Shown piece by piece: positions 1 through 5,235 of a stretch of 5,468 nt of DNA (position 1 is the first letter of the stretch; each line of letters starts with the position of its first letter). The translations under genes and the position numbers were made by a program. The stretch comes from Betaproteobacteria bacterium (lineage in GTDB: Bacteria > Pseudomonadota > Gammaproteobacteria > Burkholderiales > Sulfuriferulaceae), in NCBI GenBank assembly GCA_003455595.1, contig DMQT01000037.1, forward strand, positions 1 to 5,468, read 5' to 3'. The notes beneath the pieces were generated by a model. That model had not been told where the DNA came from. It made no database searches and worked only from the letters and a program-made list of their open reading frames with translations.

Positions 1-347
1 GCCTCGAAACTGCGCACGATCAGGGCTTCGCGCGCCTGCACCAGCACCTGCACCGTGACGTCGTCGGGAATCTGTCGCGCCTCCACCAGCCAGCGCACGA
101 AGTCGAAATCCGGCTGGCTGGCAGCAGGGAAGCCGACTTCGATTTCCTTGAAGCCGAGTTTGACCAGCAACGCCCACATGCGCTTTTTCTGCGCCACGTT
201 CATCGGCTCCAGCAGCGCCTGGTTGCCGTCGCGCAAATCCACGCTGCACCAGCGCGGCGCGTGGGTGATGCGGCGGTTCGGCCATTGCCGGTTGGGCAGG
301 GCGAGTACCGCGGCGGGTTGGTATTTGCGGTGGTCAAACGTACTCAT
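1..347 (-). CDS. leuA: 2-isopropylmalate synthase, N-terminal part (cut by window edge)
   Basis: LeuA condenses acetyl-CoA with 2-oxoisovalerate to give 2-isopropylmalate, the committed cytoplasmic step of leucine biosynthesis. Only the first 115 codons or so are present; the rest lies beyond position 1. The protein begins [11 protein letters not shown] and carries the DRE-TIM family signature [11 protein letters not shown] at about residues 36-46. The R-D pair of that signature belongs to the catalytic and metal-binding site. It is followed by [21 protein letters not shown] at about residues 62-82, which is typical of the barrel of these enzymes. The extended N-terminus ahead of the signature fits the longer LeuA form found in many proteobacteria. 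The ATG at 347-345 is chosen because AGGAG (358-354 on the minus strand) lies about 6 nt upstream. The gene is divergent from lrp across 240 bp. Homocitrate synthase and related enzymes share the fold, but the N-terminal sequence favours LeuA. Confidence 0.93.
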   Translation of the reverse strand, partial: MSTFDHRKYQPAAVLALPNRQWPNRRITHAPRWCSVDLRDGNQALLEPMNVAQKKRMWALLVKLGFKEIEVGFPAASQPDFDFVRWLVEARQIPDDVTVQVLVQAREALIVRSFE

Positions 348-380
348 GGTGCGGCTCCTGGTCGGGTTTGGCTACATTGG

Positions 381-440
381 CGCGGCCGTTTTACGGCATG
401 CGCGGCGCAAGCCTTGTGGGCGGGCGCTGACTCTGCCCAC
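381..440 (-). promoter_or_regulatory. leuA 5' leader with two possible hairpins
   Basis: Upstream of the leuA ribosome-binding site, read on the minus strand, two inverted repeats stand out. GTGGGC/GCCCAC arms lie at 416-421 and 435-440. GCCGT/ACGGC arms lie at 385-389 and 393-397, with a 3-nt loop; outer CGCG/CGCG arms at 381-384 and 401-404 could lengthen that stem. Together they could structure the mRNA leader. I see no U-run after either stem on the minus strand and no leucine-rich leader peptide. A classical attenuator is therefore not supported, and GC-rich DNA yields such short stems by chance. Confidence 0.25.
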
Positions 441-551
441 GGGTAGTGGACAGGAAAAATAGTAGGCCAAAGCTGGCGGCAGGTGCTTGCGTATAGCAGT
501 GCAATAAGCAGTAATTTGGCAATAATATTGCTATTAATGTGATTTTGTTGG

Positions 552-560
552 TGCTATGTT
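552..560 (+). promoter_or_regulatory. Possible extended -10 promoter element for the lrp-type gene
   Basis: TGC followed by TATGTT at 555-560 resembles an extended -10 box and would place transcription start near 567. No good -35 hexamer lies 17 bp upstream (TATTAA at 532-537), as is common for extended -10 promoters. The 519-531 palindrome would lie just upstream of the -35 position and the 564-586 repeat over the start point. That arrangement would suit autoregulation. Confidence 0.3.
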
Positions 561-563
561 GTT

Positions 564-586
564 ATATTGCATTTGGAGAGCAATAT
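564..586 (+). promoter_or_regulatory. Inverted repeat holding the lrp ribosome-binding site in its loop
   Basis: The perfect 7-bp arms ATATTGC (564-570) and GCAATAT (580-586) flank a 9-nt loop, ATTTGGAGA. The loop contains the GGAG Shine-Dalgarno core at 575-578, nine nucleotides before the ATG at 588. As DNA this could be an operator. As RNA, if transcription starts early enough, it could be a weak AU-rich hairpin presenting the ribosome-binding site in its loop. The sequence alone does not separate the two; the recurrence of the same hexamer upstream favours the operator reading. Confidence 0.5.
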
Positions 587-587
587 C

Positions 588-1052
588 ATGGAATTAGACC
601 GCTACGACCGCCAGCTGCTCGCGGTGCTGCAGCAGGAAGGGCGCATCAGCAACCAGGAGTTGGCCGAGCGCATCGGCCTGTCGCCGTCGCCGTGCCTGCG
701 TCGCGTGCGCGCGCTGGAAGAAGCCGGGCTAATTACTGGCTACCACGCCGTGCTCGACGCCCGCAAACTCGGCCTGACGCTGCTGGCCTTGATTCACATC
801 TCGATGGACCGTCACACGCCGGAGCGTTTCGCCAATTTTGAAGCGCGCGTGGCGGCGTTGCCGGAAGTGCTCGAATGCCTGCTGATTACCGGCCAGGACG
901 CCGACTACCAGCTTAAAGTCATCGTGCGCGACATGGATGCGTATCAAGCGCTATTGTTAGAGCAGATCACCCGCATCGAAGGCGTGAGCGGGGTACATTC
1001 GAGCTTCGTCATGCGCCGGGTGGTCGATAAAAGCGCGCTGCCGATACCCTGA
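588..1052 (+). CDS. Lrp/AsnC-family transcriptional regulator
   Basis: This is a DNA-binding regulator of the feast/famine family, 154 residues long, which is normal for the family. Residues 1-63 form the N-terminal winged helix-turn-helix. They start with the typical ELDRYDRQLL, and the helix-turn-helix itself is ISNQELAERIGLSPSPCLRR at residues 20-39. The Y-H at 52-53 and D57 lie in the hinge to the C-terminal domain. Residues from about 65 form the RAM (ligand-binding, oligomerising) domain, with the family motif TGQDADYQLKV at 101-111 around the amino-acid-binding loop. The ATG at 588 is chosen because GGAG lies 9 nt upstream and the family N-terminus begins here; an in-frame TTG at 567 would add seven atypical residues. 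The gene is divergent from leuA and lies 70 bp before a VOC gene. The effector cannot be told from sequence. It could be an Lrp, BkdR or AsnC-like paralogue, so no symbol is given. Confidence 0.93.
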   Translation: MELDRYDRQLLAVLQQEGRISNQELAERIGLSPSPCLRRVRALEEAGLITGYHAVLDARKLGLTLLALIHISMDRHTPERFANFEARVAALPEVLECLLITGQDADYQLKVIVRDMDAYQALLLEQITRIEGVSGVHSSFVMRRVVDKSALPIP

Positions 1053-1071
1053 TACAGCGTGCTTGAAGCCG

Positions 1072-1086
1072 GGCGGCAATGTCGCC
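1072..1086 (+). other. Short hairpin between the lrp-type and VOC genes
   Basis: GGCGGC (1072-1077) and GTCGCC (1081-1086) can pair over a 3-nt loop with one G-U pair. No T-run follows, so it is not an intrinsic terminator. It could moderate read-through or stabilise the downstream message, or be chance. Confidence 0.2.
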
Positions 1087-1122
1087 ATATATCGAACCGA
1101 ACCACTACAGGAGTACCTGATC

Positions 1123-1464
1123 GTGAACACCACCACTACCACCGAACAGCCTGCACTCGACAACATCCATCATCTCGCCATCGCCGTGACCGATGTGACG
1201 GCGTCAGTGGCCTGGTATCAAGCCCAGTTCAAATGCGACGTGGCGTATCAGGATGCCACCTGGGCGCTGCTGAAATTCGCCAACATCAGCCTGGCACTGG
1301 TGATCCCCGCCCAGCACCCGCCGCATATCGGTTTTGTGGTGGACGACGCGGCACGCTTTGGCGAATTGACCACCCACCGCGACGGCACGCGTTCGGTGTA
1401 TGTCAACGACCCGGATGGCAATGCGCTGGAAATGATGGCGCGGGACAGTGTGCGGGCGGGTTGA
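1123..1464 (+). CDS. Small VOC-family (glyoxalase/dioxygenase-fold) protein
   Basis: This is a 113-residue single-domain member of the vicinal oxygen chelate superfamily, whose members include glyoxalases, extradiol dioxygenases and fosfomycin-resistance enzymes. Two beta-alpha-beta-beta-beta modules are visible. The first begins HHLAIAVTDV (16-25) and continues SVAWYQAQF (28-36); the second begins HIGFVVDD (68-75) and ends YVNDPDGNALEMM (93-105). Candidate metal ligands H17, H68 and E103 occupy the usual positions, so it may be metal-active, but the substrate is unknown. The start is taken as GTG at 1123 because AGGAG at 1109-1113 lies 9 nt upstream. A longer in-frame reading from 1063 adds 20 residues with no family resemblance. 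The threonine run after the start (TTTTT) is probably a disordered tail. The gene follows the Lrp-type gene on the same strand with a 70-bp gap and may be co-transcribed; it converges with the GGDEF-EAL gene, 53 bp separating the stops. Confidence 0.85.
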   Translation: MNTTTTTEQPALDNIHHLAIAVTDVTASVAWYQAQFKCDVAYQDATWALLKFANISLALVIPAQHPPHIGFVVDDAARFGELTTHRDGTRSVYVNDPDGNALEMMARDSVRAG

Positions 1465-1517
1465 GCTTGCTTCGATGCCCTGAACGGCTGGGGCGATGCC
1501 GGCCGGGGCTTCGCGCA

Positions 1518-4448
1518 CTACAGAACAGAATGGGCACCAGCAATGTCCTGAGCGTCGGGCACACGCCGCTTCGCAAACGCCTCAAAACCTTCCAGTGGCA
1601 ACGGCTTGCTGAATAGATACCCCTGATAAGCGTGGCATCCATGGCGAGCGAGGAAGTGTCTCTGTCCCTCGATTTCCACACCCTCGGCAATCACCGTCAG
1701 TCCCAGACTCTCGGCCAAAGCGACGATCATTTTTGCGATAGCGGCATCGTTGGGGTCGGTGAGCACATCTCTGACAAAAGACTGATCAATCTTCAGTTGA
1801 TCCAGCGGCAGGCGCTTCAAGTAAGAGAGCGACGAATAGCCCGTGCCAAAGTCATCCAGCGAGAAACCCACGCCCTTTGCCCTAAGCGCCGTCATCTTGG
1901 CGATGATATCTTCCACATTGTTTACCAACATGCTCTCAGTCAGTTCCAGCTTGAGCATCTTTGGATCCGCGCCGGTGTCTACAAGTATCGCTAGCACCTG
2001 ATCCACAAAATCGGCCTGGCTGAGCTGATTGACACTGACATTCACCGCCAGCGTAAGATGGGCCATCTCCGGCTGAGCCGCCCAGATCGCCAGTTGTGCG
2101 CAAGCGGTTTCCAGCACCCAGTGGCCCAGAGGCAGGATCAGCCCGGTCTCCTCGGCCAGGGGAATGAACTCGGCAGGAGACACCATGCCGCGCTGGGGAT
2201 GCTGCCAGCGCACCAGGGCTTCGGCACCCGTCAGGCGATGGCCATCACCGACCAGCTGCGGCTGATAGTGGAGCAGGAATTGCCCCGTCTGGACAGCCTC
2301 GCGCAGATCAGCCTCCAGTGCAACGCGATTGGTAACGGTGGCCTGCATGTCCGAATCGAAGAAACGGATGGTGTTGCGACCTGCAGCCTTCGCCTGGTAC
2401 ATGGCCATATCGGCCTGTTTCAGCAGTTCATCGACATTTACCTGTTGAACGCCAAACAGGGTGACTCCAATACTCGCCGTGCTGTGATGGTCAATGGTGC
2501 TGCGTCTTCCGGATGCCGTGTTGAATTCCAGCCGGTACGGGTGTCCGAGTGCGGCGAGAATTGTCTCCGCAATGCCTTCTACCTGCGCAGCGACCAGACC
2601 TTCTTCATCGAGGTCTTCGAGCATCACCAAGAACTCGTCGCCACCCAGACGGGCCACCGTGTCACCCTGACGAACCGAGGACTGCAGTCGTTGAGCCACC
2701 TCGATGAGCAGGCGGTCGCCAACATCATGGCCTTGCGTATCATTGAGCGTCTTGAAATTGTCCAGATCAATAAACATGATCGCGCCCTGGTGCTGGCTGC
2801 GCGCACTTCCGGCCAATGCATGGCCCAACCGGTCAAGCAGCAACCGGCGGTTGGGTAACTGGGTCAGTGGGTCATAGAAAGCGAGTTTGTGGAGCTGGTC
2901 TTCCGCTGTTTTGCGTTGAGTAAGGTCAATATGCATTCCAACATAATGGGTGATGACGCCGTCATACCCTTTCACGGCGGAAATCGTGAGCCATGTGGGA
3001 TACACCTCGCCATTCTTGCGTCGATCCCAGACTTCTCCCTGCCATGTTTCGGTGCGCTTGATGCTTTCCCACATTGCGTCATAAAAGGCCGTGCTATGGC
3101 GGTCCGACTTGAACAGACGCGGCGTCTGACCAACGATTTCCTCGGCGGTGTAGCCAGTACTATTCGTGAAGGCCTGATTGACCCGCAGGATCACGCCGTT
3201 GGCATCGGTGATCATCATTCCTTCCTGAGACTCGAAGGCGATAGCGGCGATGCGAAGCTGGGTGTCGGCCTCTTTGCGCAATGTAATGTCGGTGATAGAA
3301 GTTACCACCGTGTGGGGAACCTGTTCGCCGGGGTTGACTATGGGCACTGTATTGACGGAAATCCACGCCAAAGAACCATCCGGCTTGTGGATACCCATGA
3401 TGGCTTTGGATATGGCCTTGCCCGTTTGCAGAGCCTCCATGGCGGGGTGCGTGTCTCCCGGCCATGGCGTCCCATCTTCATGAATAACTTGCCAGCTCGG
3501 ATCGCCTGAACTGCGCCCCCTGAGCTGATCAACGGTCAAACCGAAGATAGACCCCGCCGCATTATTGGCCGTCAGGATTTCACCGCCGTACCCCTGAATG
3601 ACGACGCCTTCAGACAGGGCGGACAGGGCCGAGGAATAACGATTTTCGCTCTCGCGCAAGCTGTTTTCTGATTGGAGGATTTTCTCAAACGGCGCACGGA
3701 TACTGGTGACGAATGTGGCCTGATACAGCAGCGAGTAGGCCACCAGTTTGTAGATATGTCCGAAAATGTTCTGGAAATCTGATGGCGTTATATAAGCCGT
3801 GAACGCGATCTCTCCGACGCCCATTACGAAACTGGACAAAGCCAGCAAGTAATACCGGGACTGGCCACTGTGCTCGGCTCGCCTCCATAACAGGAACGCC
3901 ACTGCGACATTCAGGAAGCACAGGACATACTCGTAATGCGCCTTGAATTCTGTAACGCCCTGGCCTTTTACAAAGGTGACAGGAAAGGCGTCGATGTGGT
4001 AAGAACCGAACCAGACAAGCACACCCGATGCGAGCAGCCCCATGCCCAGCCAGAATTTTCGCGATAAAGGGGGTGCCCAATTAACTGCGACCAGTGCCAT
4101 GGTGGCAACCTCAAACGAGCGTCCCATCAGCCAGAAAAAGATCGCTCTCGGGGTGCTGCTCTCTGCCAGCAAAGCCGGCATTCCGTCATAGGTGAGCGCA
4201 TGCATTACATCGCAGCAGGCAACGATCAAAAAACCACAGAGCAGGACTTTGGAAGAATTTGATTCCCGTGCATCAAAGGTGTGCCATGACACGGTCACGA
4301 TGAGCATCGCGATGATGATGGCGAACAATTCCAGCAGCAAATGCACCGGCAACATGCCGGTGTGCCCATCTGCCAGAATCGTGAACGGGGGTAGCGCCAT
4401 GAGGGCAAATAAAGAAGCGACGGCCAGCATGCCGAACGCGAAGGTCAT
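1518..4448 (-). CDS. MASE3-PAS-PAS-GGDEF-EAL membrane c-di-GMP synthase/phosphodiesterase
   Basis: This is a 976-residue inner-membrane signalling protein that probably makes and/or degrades cyclic di-GMP. Residues 1-250 contain about eight hydrophobic segments and end YKLVAYSLLYQATFV...PFEKI, which matches the MASE3 sensor domain. Two PAS domains follow: about 270-390, and about 400-510 with ITDANGVILRVNQAF and RRKNGEVYPTWL. The GGDEF domain spans about 515-697, with FIDLDNFK and LND..GH, an intact GGDEF at 602-606, and an RQGD inhibitory I-site five residues before it. The EAL domain spans about 706-960: EALVRW from 743, N803, ELTES, DDFGTGYSS from 865, K886/D888, IAEGVE around E922, and QGYLFSKPL from 942. 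All expected catalytic residues appear present, so dual activity is possible, though in such hybrids one domain is often dominant or regulatory. The start is uncertain: ATG at 4448 is used, and an in-frame TTG at 4457 would add three residues. Neither has a well-spaced Shine-Dalgarno; a GAGAG lies only 2 nt before the ATG. The signal sensed is unknown. Confidence 0.93.
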   Translation of the reverse strand: MTFAFGMLAVASLFALMALPPFTILADGHTGMLPVHLLLELFAIIIAMLIVTVSWHTFDARESNSSKVLLCGFLIVACCDVMHALTYDGMPALLAESSTPRAIFFWLMGRSFEVATMALVAVNWAPPLSRKFWLGMGLLASGVLVWFGSYHIDAFPVTFVKGQGVTEFKAHYEYVLCFLNVAVAFLLWRRAEHSGQSRYYLLALSSFVMGVGEIAFTAYITPSDFQNIFGHIYKLVAYSLLYQATFVTSIRAPFEKILQSENSLRESENRYSSALSALSEGVVIQGYGGEILTANNAAGSIFGLTVDQLRGRSSGDPSWQVIHEDGTPWPGDTHPAMEALQTGKAISKAIMGIHKPDGSLAWISVNTVPIVNPGEQVPHTVVTSITDITLRKEADTQLRIAAIAFESQEGMMITDANGVILRVNQAFTNSTGYTAEEIVGQTPRLFKSDRHSTAFYDAMWESIKRTETWQGEVWDRRKNGEVYPTWLTISAVKGYDGVITHYVGMHIDLTQRKTAEDQLHKLAFYDPLTQLPNRRLLLDRLGHALAGSARSQHQGAIMFIDLDNFKTLNDTQGHDVGDRLLIEVAQRLQSSVRQGDTVARLGGDEFLVMLEDLDEEGLVAAQVEGIAETILAALGHPYRLEFNTASGRRSTIDHHSTASIGVTLFGVQQVNVDELLKQADMAMYQAKAAGRNTIRFFDSDMQATVTNRVALEADLREAVQTGQFLLHYQPQLVGDGHRLTGAEALVRWQHPQRGMVSPAEFIPLAEETGLILPLGHWVLETACAQLAIWAAQPEMAHLTLAVNVSVNQLSQADFVDQVLAILVDTGADPKMLKLELTESMLVNNVEDIIAKMTALRAKGVGFSLDDFGTGYSSLSYLKRLPLDQLKIDQSFVRDVLTDPNDAAIAKMIVALAESLGLTVIAEGVEIEGQRHFLARHGCHAYQGYLFSKPLPLEGFEAFAKRRVPDAQDIAGAHSVL

Positions 4449-4464
4449 AACTCTCAATTTAAAT

Positions 4465-4501
4465 ATGAACCAATATGTTGGTCATGATCTTGTTTCTTCA
4501 A
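4465..4501 (-). promoter_or_regulatory. Possible promoter and operator of the GGDEF-EAL gene
   Basis: On the minus strand, TTGAAG (4501-4496) and CATATT (4477-4472), 18 bp apart, make a weak sigma-70-like promoter just upstream of the gene. Overlapping it is an inverted repeat: ACCAA (4469-4473), TATG, TTGGT (4478-4482). It is extended by ATG (4465-4467) and CAT (4483-4485), with a single unpaired A at 4468. A repressor site over the -10 region is a reasonable inference, but the protein that would bind is unknown. Confidence 0.3.
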
Positions 4502-4668
4502 TAATCCGTATTAGAGTACAGCGATATGAGTATGGCGCTGTCTTTGTTGAGACGTAGGGCGCGTGGCCATGCGTCCGGGCGTTTGTTTCACTCTATAGCC
4601 AGTATCGGCGAAGACGCCTGTTTCTTGACCCTTGACCACGCAGCAGGCGATTGCCTTCGGTCACGCCG

Positions 4669-4680
4669 TTTGCATGCAAA
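4669..4680. repeat. 12-bp perfect palindrome TTTGCATGCAAA
   Basis: TTTGCA|TGCAAA is a perfect even palindrome in the non-coding gap between the two signalling genes, about 220 bp upstream of the GGDEF-EAL start. It is compatible with a dimeric regulator site, but it occurs once in the window and has no known match that I can assert. Confidence 0.35.
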
Positions 4681-5131
4681 GCGGTCCAATCCCGGCAAAA
4701 ATCGAAACACAAGCCGGATTTCAAAAATGAAATTTGCCTGCGCTGCCTGCACATCCGCTATCGGTTTGAAGGTGCCCACTGTCTGTTTTCGTCCAAACAA
4801 AGCTACCGATTCCAAAACCCCAGCTTCTCACAAGCACGAGTTTGCTTGAACAATGATATTTTGAAATCGTCTTGCCTTGTCTAAAGTTTTTTGTGGTCAT
4901 CCCGATAAACGCTTATGTGGTTTACGGGTTATGGGATCCTGCAGTTGCCACCATGCCCAGAAGCGGTTCGATATCTATGTCCAGAATCACAGCTCGTCAT
5001 GCTGTTTGCGACTGCCAACCTGTGGAGGGTGCGTGGCAAGTTGATGAACGTGCCCAAAGGGGGCGCCTGCAAATTTGAAAAAACCTGAACGGAACGAAAA
5101 ATATCCAAAACAGAGACGGAAGCAGCATTAT

Positions 5132-5161
5132 TTGTGCGTTTTATCGCACTAATTCTACAAT
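5132..5161 (+). promoter_or_regulatory. Probable sigma-70 promoter of the right-edge sensor gene with an internal inverted repeat
   Basis: TTGTGC at 5132-5137 and TACAAT at 5156-5161, separated by 18 bp, resemble a -35/-10 pair; TACAAT differs from consensus at one base. Transcription would begin near 5168, leaving a leader of about 68 nt before the ATG at 5236. The arms GTGCG (5134-5138) and CGCAC (5145-5149), separated by 6 bp, overlap the -35 box and spacer, where a repressor could block polymerase. Confidence 0.4.
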
Positions 5162-5182
5162 TTGAAACAGGGATGGCCTGCC

Positions 5183-5212
5183 ATGCACTTGAGGCGGGAT
5201 TGTTCAGTGCAT
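5183..5212 (+). promoter_or_regulatory. Inverted repeat ATGCACT/AGTGCAT in the leader of the sensor gene
   Basis: Perfect 7-bp arms at 5183-5189 and 5206-5212 enclose 16 nt, between the predicted transcription start and the chosen start codon. It could be an operator or an mRNA hairpin located 23 nt before the ATG. No T-run follows, so it is not a terminator. Confidence 0.35.
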
Positions 5213-5235
5213 CCTTAACTAACCGTGACAACCCG

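Larger units (their letters stand above)
501..586. promoter_or_regulatory. Cluster of GCAATA/TATTGC half-sites: probable Lrp-type operator
   Basis: Five exact copies of one hexamer lie within 86 bp: GCAATA at 501-506, 519-524 and 580-585, and TATTGC at 526-531 and 565-570. The pair at 519-531 forms a palindrome with 6-bp arms around one central A. The pair at 564-586 forms ATATTGC...GCAATAT with 7-bp arms. Lrp/AsnC proteins bind as dimers and higher oligomers to several degenerate palindromic AT-rich sites and commonly regulate their own gene. The position directly before an lrp-type gene and between divergent promoters fits such an operator. The repeats are seen directly; the identity of the binding protein is inferred. 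Confidence 0.55.
4449..5235. other. Long divergent intergenic region without a convincing gene
   Basis: About 790 bp separate the divergent GGDEF-EAL and sensor genes. Short open frames exist on both strands, for example 4526-4849 plus, 4588-4815 minus and 4929-5252 minus. None has a recognisable domain, a good ribosome-binding site or a natural-looking composition, and they overlap one another. The DNA is visibly less GC-rich than the left half of the window. Structures seen include a 7-bp tandem repeat (CTTGACC twice, 4624-4637), a 12-bp palindrome (4669-4680), CCGGC/GCCGG arms at 4692-4717, ATTTCA/TGAAAT arms at 4718-4733, CAAGC/GCTTG arms at 4831-4848 and GCCC/GGGC arms at 5052-5064. No insertion-sequence end, tRNA or stem followed by a T-run was found. 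It could hold long upstream control regions, a small RNA, or the remains of a lost gene. Confidence 0.6.

Noticed and set aside
55..462. Open frame of 135 codons on the plus strand
   Set aside because: It runs antisense to leuA, whose minus-strand reading matches a known enzyme closely.
1465..1517. Shared terminator between the convergent VOC and GGDEF-EAL genes
   Set aside because: Only short GC-rich complementarities such as GCCC/GGGC are present and no T-run follows on either strand, so an intrinsic terminator is not supported.
2058..2858. Open frame of 266 codons on the plus strand
   Set aside because: It lies wholly antisense to the GGDEF-EAL coding region, shows no recognisable domain, and is explained by codon bias of the real gene.
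2889..3509. Open frame of 206 codons on the plus strand
   Set aside because: Antisense to the PAS/MASE3 part of the GGDEF-EAL gene with no domain or ribosome-binding site; a shadow frame.
4626..4700. Possible c-di-GMP (GEMM) riboswitch, suggested by ACCACGCAGCAGG and GCAAAGCGG fragments near a GGDEF gene
   Set aside because: The fragments do not assemble into the expected two-helix fold with the conserved junction and tetraloop-receptor, and the distance and strand relative to either gene do not fit well. A covariance-model search would settle it.
4526..4849. Open frame of 107 codons on the plus strand in the long gap
   Set aside because: No clear Shine-Dalgarno, no recognisable domain, and a composition rich in R, S, K and C that looks like translated non-coding DNA. 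It could be a real small protein only if conservation were shown.
5052..5064. GCCC-N5-GGGC hairpin as a terminator
   Set aside because: The stem is four base pairs and no T-run follows on either strand in the appropriate direction.
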